A stretch of DNA of 64,000 nucleotides. Source: Candidatus Melainabacteria bacterium (GTDB taxonomy: Bacteria; Cyanobacteriota; Vampirovibrionia; Obscuribacterales; Obscuribacteraceae). The stretch spans positions 45,630 through 109,629 of the forward strand of contig RXJR01000016.1 of NCBI GenBank assembly GCA_003963305.1. The letters run 5' to 3'. Numbering within the stretch: position 1 is the first letter of the stretch; every line of letters starts with the position of its first letter. Positions 27,072-35,440 of this stretch are shown here, piece by piece. The position numbers and the translations under genes were made by a program. The notes beneath the pieces are model-generated. The model was not told the origin of the DNA and did not search any database. It saw only the letters and a list, made by a program, of their open reading frames with translations.

Positions 27072-27725
27072 CTAGCCGCCGCCGAATAGAAAATCATTCG
27101 GGTTAGTCATGTTTCCCAGTTGATTCTGGAGGATATATTGTCCTTCAGCTTCGTTACCTGGCAGTAGATGCCCTGATTGACCTGAGAAAAACTGCTGAAA
27201 AGTCTCACCCGGTGCCATCCAGCCCATGATTTGTCCGTTGTGAGTATTCTGAACTGCGATCCAGTCGGGTCCAATAGCATAAGGCGGTGTAACCGGGGCT
27301 TGTTGTCCGCCGCCACTACCACCGGTGCTGCCACCGTTTAGACCAGCCCCGGCGCCGTTTGTCTGGCGATTGCCGTTATTGGCGCCAGCCATACTCCACT
27401 CCCCGGGAGGAGCAATGAATTCATCTGCGCCCCAGGCATCCGGAAGATACGAGCCGTGTCCAGTCGTCAAACCTCTATCTCTAATATTGAAAATGCCGTT
27501 GTTGATTCGGTGGACGGTACTGAAACCCATATATGGCGGAATATCTGTTGTACCTTCATCGCCGTAGATATGCTCCGCCTCACCGGCTGCCTCGTGCACA
27601 AAACTGTCCGTGGTGCATGGTGGCAGACCGTTGCGCATGCCGATTTTAGTGCCCTGAGCCAGACATTGCTGCGAGCTGACGGCAACGAGAGTAAAAACAG
27701 CCAGGGCCAATCTGGAATAACGCAT
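27072..27725 (-). CDS. Small secreted hypothetical protein downstream of Pho-box-like array
   Basis: 217 residues from ATG 27725, which has AAGGA seven bases upstream; the frame runs open to 28052 but that part overlaps polX. A signal peptide (ending CLAQ) is followed by a region with two Cys, then a Gly/Asn-rich stretch (GGSTGGSGGGQQ) and a C-terminal part with WIAVQNTHNGQIMGW, which could form a small beta fold. No family recognised. The array of TGTCA repeats 49-130 bases upstream points to this gene, so phosphate control of expression is a reasonable inference. Confidence 0.7.
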   Translation of the reverse strand: MRYSRLALAVFTLVAVSSQQCLAQGTKIGMRNGLPPCTTDSFVHEAAGEAEHIYGDEGTTDIPPYMGFSTVHRINNGIFNIRDRGLTTGHGSYLPDAWGADEFIAPPGEWSMAGANNGNRQTNGAGAGLNGGSTGGSGGGQQAPVTPPYAIGPDWIAVQNTHNGQIMGWMAPGETFQQFFSGQSGHLLPGNEAEGQYILQNQLGNMTNPNDFLFGGG

Positions 27726-27755
27726 TTCAATATCCTTGGAGCAGGGCGTGCTCAA

Positions 27756-27854
27756 ACAATAAACGGTCCAGCGTGACATCGATATGACACGTGTATGACA
27801 TAGTCGTGACATTGACAGCGAGCCAAATGACATCGTTCCGACACATTTTTGACA
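27756..27854 (-). promoter_or_regulatory. Pho-box-like array of 11-base-phased TGTCA repeats with -10 element
   Basis: On the plus strand TGACA occurs at 27774, 27785, 27796 and 27807 in exact 11-base steps. A second cluster lies at 27828, 27839 (CGACA, one mismatch) and 27850, also 11 apart, plus an out-of-phase copy at 27813. Read toward the minus-strand gene they are TGTCA units, the PhoB box half-site with PhoB spacing. A -10-like TATTGT (27761-27756) starts 12 bases after the last unit, the distance usual for PhoB-activated promoters lacking a -35. Confidence 0.7.
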
Positions 27855-27976
27855 GGCGTAAGTCCATAACCGGTCCAGGACGCTACCTGATGCCGATAGT
27901 TGAGGGTTGTGAATTTGAAAACTCAGCTGAGCTCGGCAGCGATCAAAACGGGTGATAATGAGCAACAGGAGGAACT

Positions 27977-29704
27977 GTGCTCGACAAATTTGCCATTGCC
28001 GCCGCATTGCGTGAAATTGGAATTTTGCTCGAACTAAAGGGCGAAAATCCATACAAAGCCCGTGCCTATGAGAACGGCGCCGCGACAGTGGAGGGTATAC
28101 CAGAGGAACTCAGCCAGGTGATCGACGAAAAACGTCTGACCAGATATAAAGGTATCGGAGATGCCCTGGCCGCCAAAATTGCCGAACTTCATAACACCGG
28201 TCGCTCGACCCTTTTGGAAGAGCTTCGCAAAGAACTGCCGCCCGGAATAATCGAACTGTCTCAAGTTCCCGGTTTGAGCACCAGGAAAATTCAACTCCTC
28301 CATGATGCCCTGGGCATCTCTTCAATTGCTGAACTTAAGATGGCGTGTGAAATCGACGCTGTCAGCAAAATAAAGGGCTTCGGTGAAAAGTCTCAACTGA
28401 AAATCCTCGAGGGCATCAAAGAGTACGAGTCGCGAGACGAGAGTATTCTCCTGGTAGACGCTCGCCAACTTTGCCGACAATTGACAGACTATTTGAAATT
28501 CGTCGAGGGCATAAGCGCTGTTGAAGTGACTGGTTCAATCAGGCGCTGGAAAGAATCGGTAAGGAATTTCAATGTACTCGTCTGTGCAACAAGACCAGCC
28601 AGAGTTTTCGAAGCTCTGGAGAAGTTTCCCCTCGTCACAAAAGTGCTGGAGAAAGACGAAGCAAGAATGATTGTCCGCCTTGCAAACGGGCTTAAGATCA
28701 ATCTTTTTGTTTCATCGAAAGACAACCTCCCCTATGCACAACTGAGAGAAACTGGCTCTAATAGCCACGTTGAGCAACTCATGGAGATTGCAGGCGCAAA
28801 AGGATACAGTCTTGACGCAACAGGACTCAGGCAAGGCAACCGAAAGATTATCTGCGCATCTGAAAAGGACATTTATAACCAACTGGGATTGCCTTACATT
28901 CCACCTGAACTGCGCGAAGCTGACGGCGAACTCGAAGAGATAGCCAGCGGCAATGATTTCTCAGACTTGATCTGTCTTGAAGATATTCAAGGAATGACTC
29001 ACTGCCATTCTACTTATTCGGACGGCCGCAACAGCATCGAAGAAATGGCTCTGGCAGCACAGGAAATGGGGATGAAATACATAACCATTACAGATCATTC
29101 GCCCTCGGCGCACTATGCAGGCGGCGTCACGATCGACAAACTGAAGCGACAGTGGGAAGAAATCGATCGGGTTCAGGAGAAGGTCGAGATCAAAATTTTG
29201 AAGGGCACCGAATCCGATATCTTAGATTCGGGAGCACTCGATTATCCAGACGAAGTGTTGAACCAGTTCGACATTCTGATTGGCAGCATCCACTCACGCC
29301 TGAAAATGGACGAAGATCAGATGACCAGGCGACTGGTTCATTGTATGCGTTTGCCTCAGTTTAAAATTTGGGGACACGCCCTCGGTCGCCTCGTGCTCAG
29401 ACGCCCGCCACTCTCATGCCGCCTGGAAGAAGTTCTCGATGCTGCGGCCGAATCGAATGTCGCCATAGAAGTAAACGGTGATCCCTATCGCCTGGATATG
29501 GAAGCGCGCTGGATCAAGCTAGCGCGCAAACGTGGCATCAAATTCGTTATCTCCACCGATGCACACGGCATAAGGGATCTTCAGAACTTGAAATACGGTG
29601 TGCACATGGCTCGGCGTGGGGGACTATCTCGCCAGGAAGTATTGAATGCACTGCCCGTGGATAAGTTCAAGCAGGCTGTACTCCCCAGGCGACAGGGGCA
29701 CTGA
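27977..29704 (+). CDS. polX: PolX-family protein, polymerase site degenerate, PHP exonuclease site intact
   Basis: 575 residues from GTG 27977 with AGGAGG at 27968-27973. Order: helix-hairpin-helix region (KGIGDALAAKIAEL near 55, then VPGLSTRKIQLLHDALG near 97), nucleotidyltransferase-like domain (~150-320), and C-terminal PHP domain. In the polymerase motif (GSIRRWKESVRNFNVLV) the two metal-binding Asp are Asn197 and Asn199, and the third is Asn242 (KINLFV). The PHP motifs are kept: THCHSTYSDG near 338, ITDHS, GTESDI, IGSIHS, GHALGRL and STDAHG. It should therefore be a 3'-5' exonuclease or AP-site processing enzyme, not a polymerase. A non-polymerising PolX group in bacteria is known. Confidence 0.9.
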   Translation: MLDKFAIAAALREIGILLELKGENPYKARAYENGAATVEGIPEELSQVIDEKRLTRYKGIGDALAAKIAELHNTGRSTLLEELRKELPPGIIELSQVPGLSTRKIQLLHDALGISSIAELKMACEIDAVSKIKGFGEKSQLKILEGIKEYESRDESILLVDARQLCRQLTDYLKFVEGISAVEVTGSIRRWKESVRNFNVLVCATRPARVFEALEKFPLVTKVLEKDEARMIVRLANGLKINLFVSSKDNLPYAQLRETGSNSHVEQLMEIAGAKGYSLDATGLRQGNRKIICASEKDIYNQLGLPYIPPELREADGELEEIASGNDFSDLICLEDIQGMTHCHSTYSDGRNSIEEMALAAQEMGMKYITITDHSPSAHYAGGVTIDKLKRQWEEIDRVQEKVEIKILKGTESDILDSGALDYPDEVLNQFDILIGSIHSRLKMDEDQMTRRLVHCMRLPQFKIWGHALGRLVLRRPPLSCRLEEVLDAAAESNVAIEVNGDPYRLDMEARWIKLARKRGIKFVISTDAHGIRDLQNLKYGVHMARRGGLSRQEVLNALPVDKFKQAVLPRRQGH

Positions 29705-30093
29705 TATTGCCTTACGCAGCGGCAATTGTTGTCGTTGGAAAGAAGGTAAAGTTTTTAGGAACATCAAAGTGCGCGGAGCGTCTTTTCACCTAGTTCACCG
29801 GGAGGACATCACATGCTCAGCGACGACGCACCTGAAGTGCGTTGCGCCGGACGCTTTCGTAATTGAGCGCGCGCTCTCGATCAATGTCAAAGATCCGCAT
29901 GTAGTGCCGTTTCGCATCACCCAACTGTAAGAGAATCTAGCCTTTTCACAGCTTCAAAAGCGCTTTTGAAATCGGGTTGACTTCACTCGTACGCCCGAAA
30001 ATCAAGCGCTGAAGCCGCTAAACCATTGACGGAATCGCAGTTTCCAAGCAGAATGAATACAAGTACTCTGCGGAGTATGAAGGTAAGAGTCAG
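29705..30093. other. Intergenic region with possible broken small gene
   Basis: 389 bases between polX and the DUF900 gene. A ribosome-site-like GGGAGGAC precedes ATG 29813, which opens a 17-codon frame to TGA 29866. The neighbouring frame continues to TAA 29930 with normal-looking coding sequence (ERALSINVKDPHVVPFRI). Joined by one frameshift these would make a ~40-residue protein. No other feature stands out. Confidence 0.3.
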
Positions 30094-31119
30094 ATGAATG
30101 CCACCATAAGCAAACCATTACTAACAAAACGAAGAGCTCACGGGGTCGATGGGAAGCTCGCTGCGGCAGCGGCTATATGCTGCGCATTCCTTTTCAATTT
30201 CAATGCACCGGCTCAGGCTGGCGACATGAACATTACTACCATAGGCAACCAGCAAATCAGAACTGCCGATAGAAACCCAGTCTTCTTTGTCACCGATAGA
30301 AAAGAGACTATTGAAGGTGACAAGGTACGGTTTGTAGACGGGCGCTCATCAAAACTCAATTATGGTATCAGCTATCCTGACGCTGATTCAGACAACAAGA
30401 TCAAGACACTTGTTTTTGACAATGCCGACCAGTTTTATGCTGAACTGGCGAAATACGACAAAGGTGAACCGATCTGTTTTCTGCACGGCTATCACCGCAA
30501 TTTCAAAACATCTGTGCAATTAGGGTTTGAGACAGCAAAGGGACTCAACAGACCCATTGTTCTGTTCTCGTGGCCAACGCGCAACAGCTACGTGAAGTAT
30601 TTCGTTGACGAGACTAATGCCGAATGGGCCGGTCCTCATTTCGCAGCATTTCTAAACGAACTGGGTAATCATGTTCCCAGTCGCAATATTACTCTCATCG
30701 CTCACAGTGTAGGCGCGAAAGTGATCACTTCTGCTTTCCAGACTCTAGCTTTGAATCGCTCTTCAAGCGATCTGCCAAAGTTCGGCAAAGTACTGATGTG
30801 TTCACCAGACATCGACCGCGACATTTTTGTAGAGCAAGCACCTCTAGTGAAATTGTTTGGATCTGACGTGCGCATCTACGTTTCAGCCAGGGACAAGCGC
30901 ATTGCACTTTCCAACTTCTTTCATGGCGGTTACAGAATCGGCTCAGCAACTAAACTTCGGAACATTGAAGGCATTGAAATCGTAAACTTTGAAGCGGAAG
31001 ATAAGGGTCGTTTTGGTCACTCAATTCCATACGCGCTTCTCTCGAGAGCACTGAAGGGTGAAGTCGCAGCTTCAGCAGAACATACCTCGACTAAGTCTTT
31101 TCAGCCACTTGTGCCCTGA
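30094..31119 (+). CDS. Secreted DUF900-type alpha/beta hydrolase
   Basis: 341 residues from ATG 30094, with AAGGTAAG upstream. A signal peptide (residues ~20-42, ending AQA) leads to an alpha/beta hydrolase of the DUF900 group: FFVTDRKE near 67, oxyanion strand ICFLHGYHRNF near 130, VLFSWPTRN, and nucleophile LIAHSVGAKV near 203 with Ser in A-H-S-V-G instead of G-x-S-x-G. A C-terminal His (RFGHSIPY) near 310 is the likely third triad member. An ester or lipid substrate is probable but not defined. Confidence 0.82.
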   Translation: MNATISKPLLTKRRAHGVDGKLAAAAAICCAFLFNFNAPAQAGDMNITTIGNQQIRTADRNPVFFVTDRKETIEGDKVRFVDGRSSKLNYGISYPDADSDNKIKTLVFDNADQFYAELAKYDKGEPICFLHGYHRNFKTSVQLGFETAKGLNRPIVLFSWPTRNSYVKYFVDETNAEWAGPHFAAFLNELGNHVPSRNITLIAHSVGAKVITSAFQTLALNRSSSDLPKFGKVLMCSPDIDRDIFVEQAPLVKLFGSDVRIYVSARDKRIALSNFFHGGYRIGSATKLRNIEGIEIVNFEAEDKGRFGHSIPYALLSRALKGEVAASAEHTSTKSFQPLVP

Positions 31120-31174
31120 TGCTTTAGTGCCGACTCCGAAGTTTGGTGAAGACTCTTAAGCTGAAGCATATGCA

Positions 31175-31477
31175 ATGGAAGTTACCTTGATATACTTGCA
31201 GCCAGGTATCGCTCAACATTCCTCCTGCGAGATTATTGCTTTGGTAAGGTTTTTTCTATATCCATTCATTGCAGCGCAAGTAGCCCTGGAAATGACGGCA
31301 GCTGAAGGTCGTAAGCAGGTGCGAAACGCACTACAACATTTGGTCGTCGATACGCTTTCAGATACAAAGGAAATCAACGAGTTGAAAGCTGAGATTGCAG
31401 TTTTACGCTCTGAAATCAAACAACTGCGTTACGAGCGCAATAGCCAGAATGGTAATACGCGCGTCAGCAGTCGTTAG
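31175..31477 (+). CDS. Small coiled-coil hypothetical protein
   Basis: 100 residues if started at ATG 31175; ATG 31292 (61 residues) is an equally good start. The N-terminal 40 residues include a hydrophobic stretch (ALVRFFLYPFIAAQVAL). Residues 40-90 form a charged amphipathic helix ending in a heptad pattern (INELKAEIAVLRSEIKQL), a likely short coiled coil. No family recognised. Neither start has a good ribosome site. Confidence 0.45.
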   Translation: MEVTLIYLQPGIAQHSSCEIIALVRFFLYPFIAAQVALEMTAAEGRKQVRNALQHLVVDTLSDTKEINELKAEIAVLRSEIKQLRYERNSQNGNTRVSSR

Positions 31478-31549
31478 AATCAAATCGACGACAGCATGAT
31501 CTGAACTGGATTATGAACTGATCCGGATTCAACAATCTGAGCTATATTC

Positions 31550-31578
31550 GAAGCGCTGAATATACCTTTCAGCGCTTC
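31550..31578. terminator. Hairpin between convergent genes, possible bidirectional terminator
   Basis: GAAGCGCTGAA (31550-31560) is the exact reverse complement of TTCAGCGCTTC (31568-31578), with a 7-base loop. It overlaps the last codons of the minus-strand gene at 31569. There is no T run on either side, so termination would not be of the classical intrinsic kind. Confidence 0.45.
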
Positions 31579-32810
31579 CTGCTGCTCAGGGCAATGCCGG
31601 CTACGAGTGCACCTACCAGACCGCCCCCTAATGCCCGCAAAGTCTTGCTGCGCCATTTCTTCTGGAAATAAGGGTGCTGTTCTCCCGCTTGTTCTACCAG
31701 CACTTCTTCCCGAGTTTTCATGCCCGAACGCAACCCACGAATTGCTCGAATCGCCTGATCTTCAGTCAACAAGCCCTTCTTAATCAATCCGTGACAGCGC
31801 AAAGCGAACTGGAGAGTCGGTTCATCCGTCAAACCCATCGCGATAAAAACACGTCCGGAAAGTAACGGATCGGAAAGCATTTGTTCATAACTACGTTGCA
31901 CTTCATGCTGAGTAAAAACCCCAGCTTGTTTAAAAAGTTCGACCAATCTGGGCGGCGTCACTTCCCGAGCTTCGGCAGCGTCAGAAGCTGGTCGGCATTC
32001 TCCGGCCGACTGCACACGGGGCGAACCGTCCGCCAACTTTGATTTTGGTGATTCGCCCTCTGAACATTCTGACTCTTCATTTATGGCAGTGTTGTCCAAT
32101 CTCGCAGCTTTGTCCAAACGAGCGGCGTTGAGAGTCGCTTCGGATGTGTCTAGCATCACGCTCAAGATTTCCGAACCAGAATTAGGCGGCACCAGCTGTT
32201 CTGAATAGTTACTTTGCAAGGCGTCTGCCAGTGAATTCCAGGATTCGTCGGCCCTTAACCAGATCAAAAACGATTCTTTCAATTCGGCGATCGCTTCATC
32301 GCGCGATTTCTCGTTACTGCGAATTTGCTCATGCGCTCTCAAAATGCTTGGAAAAAAATTCGCCGACAGCGTGCCCTGCAGAACAAGAGCACCGCTCAGT
32401 GGTATATCAGCTTCGTTGCTGGTTCGCATTGCCATCTCGAGTTGCTCTTGCGAAATAATATTGGAATCTAAGAGCAGGTCTACAAGTGAGTTTGAAAGCT
32501 CCTGTTGATAGCTGGGCGCAACGTTCAATTCTTGCAACGCTTGCTGCAAGGTTCGCTTATCCCTGGCAACCATTCGTAGCGCATCACCGGCAAGATCAAC
32601 TGATACCAGACCTTCATTGATAACAATCTGGGCTTGCAGAGCCGCTTGCAGCAAATGCTCAGAGACCGTGCCCGCCATAATCAATACACGCCCAACTGGA
32701 ATTTGCAGACGATGTGACACCTGAATTGCTTCGATGACATCACTTGTATCAAGCAGTCGTGCGCTGACGAGCAGTTCTCCGATCTTTATTACTTTCGCTT
32801 CAGTCGTCAT
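31569..32810 (-). CDS. Membrane-anchored protein with MshEN-like repeats
   Basis: 413 residues from ATG 32810 (GAGGGG upstream). Three modules resemble the N-terminal MshEN/T2SSE-N domain: residues ~8-65 (IGELLVSARLLDTSDVIEAI, then GRVLIMAGTVSEHLLQAAL), ~105-160 (LLLDSNIISQEQLEMAM, then GALVLQGTLSANF) and ~300-365 (LFKQAGVFTQHEVQRSYE, then GRVFIAMGLTDEPTLQFAL). A polar Ser/Glu linker separates the second and third. A C-terminal helix (GGGLVGALVAGIAL) with Arg/Lys tail can anchor it in the membrane. MshEN domains bind cyclic di-GMP in secretion ATPases; ligand binding here is untested. No ATPase domain is present. Confidence 0.75.
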   Translation of the reverse strand: MTTEAKVIKIGELLVSARLLDTSDVIEAIQVSHRLQIPVGRVLIMAGTVSEHLLQAALQAQIVINEGLVSVDLAGDALRMVARDKRTLQQALQELNVAPSYQQELSNSLVDLLLDSNIISQEQLEMAMRTSNEADIPLSGALVLQGTLSANFFPSILRAHEQIRSNEKSRDEAIAELKESFLIWLRADESWNSLADALQSNYSEQLVPPNSGSEILSVMLDTSEATLNAARLDKAARLDNTAINEESECSEGESPKSKLADGSPRVQSAGECRPASDAAEAREVTPPRLVELFKQAGVFTQHEVQRSYEQMLSDPLLSGRVFIAMGLTDEPTLQFALRCHGLIKKGLLTEDQAIRAIRGLRSGMKTREEVLVEQAGEQHPYFQKKWRSKTLRALGGGLVGALVAGIALSSRKR

Positions 32811-32955
32811 TATGTCCCCTCGACTCACTCTGCATTCCTTCGACGGCTGAAGGAACTTTGAAAAATTAGCAGAGTAAACATACAACGAAGAGCGAGGAAA
32901 CGTCTTAATTTACAGACAATTTGACTGGATCGAAATTTGAATTAAGCTTCTGTGT

Positions 32956-33258
32956 CTAAGCAGATTTACTTCCTATATTCGCTTTATTGCGACCGTATAC
33001 AACATCAATATTTTCAGGCGTGACGGCGGGCATGCCAGTGCGTTGCTCTACGACCTTATCGCGCAGTAATTTTTTGCCGGCGAGGAGCATTTGCGTTTTC
33101 ACCACAGAACTTCCCTCGCTAGAACCTGGAGGCTCGATTTCACTTGAGTCCAGATGCAGTGGCACGATTACTTGAACCTCATAGCCCTGCTTCTCCATGT
33201 GATTGAGGACTCGTTCCAACATGTCCACACGAATTTGATTTACTCTCCACTCAAACAT
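32956..33258 (-). CDS. Small hypothetical protein, DUF4177-like N-terminus
   Basis: 100 residues from ATG 33258, which has GAGG with suitable spacing; the frame begins upstream at 33282. The first 40 residues (FEWRVNQIRV, then LNHMEKQGYEVQVIVPL) resemble the small beta-alpha DUF4177 fold; the rest is polar and basic. Function unknown. It is divergent from the small membrane protein at 33472. Confidence 0.55.
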   Translation of the reverse strand: MFEWRVNQIRVDMLERVLNHMEKQGYEVQVIVPLHLDSSEIEPPGSSEGSSVVKTQMLLAGKKLLRDKVVEQRTGMPAVTPENIDVVYGRNKANIGSKSA

Positions 33259-33471
33259 TAAGCGACCTCCTCGGACGACCACCTACCCATATATTTGTAT
33301 GGTATTCGGACAAGTCAAACAAGGCAAGTTATTTCTTCCAAAGATCTCAAAGACTCAGTTCAGACGAAATCGCAAGACCAGACTCATCGTCCAGCGCCTG
33401 GAACCCAAATTACCTGAATTACGTCAAACAGCCCGACAGCAAACAAAGTTGACGAAACCCGGGAGGTTATG

Positions 33472-33699
33472 ATGGTCGAAGTTTATACAGAAAATGGTCG
33501 TATAGTCGAGAAGAACTGCGCGGTCAACCAGGAATGCAAAAAGACTCGAACCATGCGTCTTGCTGCAGTCAGTCTTGGAACAGCTCTGCTTCTATCACTG
33601 ATAGGTGCATACAACCTCAATGCCGACGTCAAGGATCTGACTGGCAATAAGGTCGCCTACATCGAAAACAGAGTCTCTGACTTAGACACACAGATGTAA
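33472..33699 (+). CDS. Small single-pass membrane protein
   Basis: 75 residues. ATG 33472 is preferred over the ATG just before it because GGGAGG lies at 33461-33466. A basic polar N-terminus (CKKTRTMR) precedes one membrane helix (LAAVSLGTALLLSLIGAY) and a short outer tail with an acidic helix. No family recognised. A hairpin follows the stop. Confidence 0.6.
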   Translation: MVEVYTENGRIVEKNCAVNQECKKTRTMRLAAVSLGTALLLSLIGAYNLNADVKDLTGNKVAYIENRVSDLDTQM

Positions 33700-33725
33700 C
33701 TGTTCAATCGCATAGAGCCAGCCGG

Positions 33726-33744
33726 GGCGCAGGTAATCTGCGCC
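33726..33744 (+). terminator. Hairpin downstream of the small membrane protein gene
   Basis: GGCGCAG (33726-33732) pairs with CTGCGCC (33738-33744) across the 5-base loop GTAAT, followed by TTTC. The stem is strong but the T run is only three bases, so termination is likely but weak. The convergent LMF gene ends 35 bases further on. Confidence 0.55.
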
Positions 33745-33778
33745 TTTCGCGCTATTTATCAACTTCGGAGCTATCGGG

Positions 33779-35287
33779 TTATCGCAAACTAGCTTCAGGA
33801 AAGAATAATCCAACATAGGTTCGCTTCCACCACTCACCAGTTTTAGCAAGCTCGCTCAAGTTGGTGAACTGGTAATCGTAGAGAGAAGCACGCACGAATT
33901 TCGGAGGCTTTCCGTTGAATGGTTCAGACAACAGAAGTGCCCTCACATCAGGCGAATTTTGCAACAAGCGAAATACAAAATGAGCGAACCAGGGACTATC
34001 ACGGCGTGTTCCCAGGGCTGCAAACCACATTTGCCAATCGAGTCTCGGCTGGTACGGTGCTACCCATGGTGGCGCGCGATGAACATCACCCGGTTTGAAT
34101 ATAAATTCGTAGGGCATCCAGTTAGTGCCGTCTTGACTGGCCTCAACAACTATTTCTTTTCGGGACGTAGTCATCACTGCAAACAATCCGTACCCATTAG
34201 ATATATACCAGGGTGAAAGAACATAAGAAAAGAACTTGATCGGTTCCGGAGCAAAACTCAGGTTGTGACCAATAGTCAACGTAGCGATCAATGTCACCAG
34301 AACAGTCGATCTTGCTTTATCCCAGAAGCCGCCACGTCGAGGAGCAGCCCTGGCAATGAGAGAGCGAAATAATCCGCTCAGCGGTGCCAGTTTGATCTTC
34401 TCTAGTAATGCATCATCGAGCAAAAGCAGGCAAAGCAAAATTGTAAGCCAATTAAAGAAAGTGTAGTTTCCCGTAACCAAGATCAGCACTTGCAAAAGTA
34501 TCATCGAGAATGCTGCAATCAGGCGCAGTTTGCCAGGCACAAAGATAAAAAAGGGTAGGACCAGTTCAATGAAAAACATGATCGCCACGCAGAATTTCTG
34601 ATACCAGTCCGGCAGTTGAGCGGCAAGCCATCCAAGCGGCGTCGGCAGGGGCTGTGTCCAATAGTGGTAGTGCAGGGCGCTCAAGTCATGCCAGGTAATA
34701 TCGCCGCTGAGAAGTTTGACAGCACCTGAAGACAACATCAATTTAAAGAGTAAGAAGCGCAGAAGCCACAACACAAGCGGCGAGGGCTCAGGAAATTCAG
34801 CTGTCGGATTTTCCTTCTTTAACGGCAGATCAACGAGCTTGTAGTGCGAGAAGAAGATGGAGAGAAATCCCGTTTCCAACAGAAGCACGTCCCACTGAAA
34901 ACTCATAAAGTCACCGCCGACGGTGACAATCGATAAATACATAAGCCATAAAAAAACGAGAAGCGGACCGGTGCAAACACCGACCATCACAAACAATGAA
35001 AAAACAATGCCGCTGCCTGCCAGCAGTCGTATTGCCGCATCTGAACAGTTAAACCAGAACAGAGTCGGACAGGATAAGAACGGCACGGCACCGAGACTAT
35101 CACGTGCATCTTTGAGAAACAGGTGAGCCGGCAAGATGCCGTGTTCGCCAATCAACCCAGCTGCTTGTACAAAGAAGGATGCAAAGGCGACGAAATAGAT
35201 GAACCCAAGCCCCCGCAGGAACAACCATCGAACCAATATATGCGTTGGAGGTGCTTTCCTGGCTGACGATTCCAACAATTTCGTCAT
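33779..35287 (-). CDS. Lipase maturation factor (LMF1)-like membrane protein
   Basis: 502 residues from ATG 35287, with AGGGGG upstream; GTG 35290 and TTG 35293 are in frame just before. About eight to ten membrane helices cover residues ~20-340, with the family pattern of LMF1: VRWLFLRGLGFIYFVAFAS, the conserved FQWDVLLLETGFLSIFF near 130, RFLLFKLMLSSGAVKL near 180 and SALHYHYWTQPLPTPLGW near 200. A soluble C-terminal part follows, with PYQPRLDWQMWFAAL near 425. In animals LMF1 helps lipoprotein lipase fold in the ER. The bacterial role is unknown; several secreted lipase-like proteins in this window are possible clients, by inference only. Confidence 0.85.
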   Translation of the reverse strand: MTKLLESSARKAPPTHILVRWLFLRGLGFIYFVAFASFFVQAAGLIGEHGILPAHLFLKDARDSLGAVPFLSCPTLFWFNCSDAAIRLLAGSGIVFSLFVMVGVCTGPLLVFLWLMYLSIVTVGGDFMSFQWDVLLLETGFLSIFFSHYKLVDLPLKKENPTAEFPEPSPLVLWLLRFLLFKLMLSSGAVKLLSGDITWHDLSALHYHYWTQPLPTPLGWLAAQLPDWYQKFCVAIMFFIELVLPFFIFVPGKLRLIAAFSMILLQVLILVTGNYTFFNWLTILLCLLLLDDALLEKIKLAPLSGLFRSLIARAAPRRGGFWDKARSTVLVTLIATLTIGHNLSFAPEPIKFFSYVLSPWYISNGYGLFAVMTTSRKEIVVEASQDGTNWMPYEFIFKPGDVHRAPPWVAPYQPRLDWQMWFAALGTRRDSPWFAHFVFRLLQNSPDVRALLLSEPFNGKPPKFVRASLYDYQFTNLSELAKTGEWWKRTYVGLFFPEASLR

Positions 35288-35440
35288 CACCAAACGCCCC
35301 CTGAGAGAACTGGGAATTAGACGCCCGCAAAAAGCATAACGATTGCTCCTCGGACTATCATTATCAGAGAAACATCCCCTTGCATCGTGATGACTGAGAG
35401 CAAAAGCTTTACAATAAGACTGGCAGGTTCGGGAGGAATG

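Noticed and set aside
27726..28052. N-terminal extension of the secreted protein gene at 27072
   Set aside because: It would run through the Pho-box-like array and into polX; the signal peptide begins at ATG 27725 with its own ribosome site.
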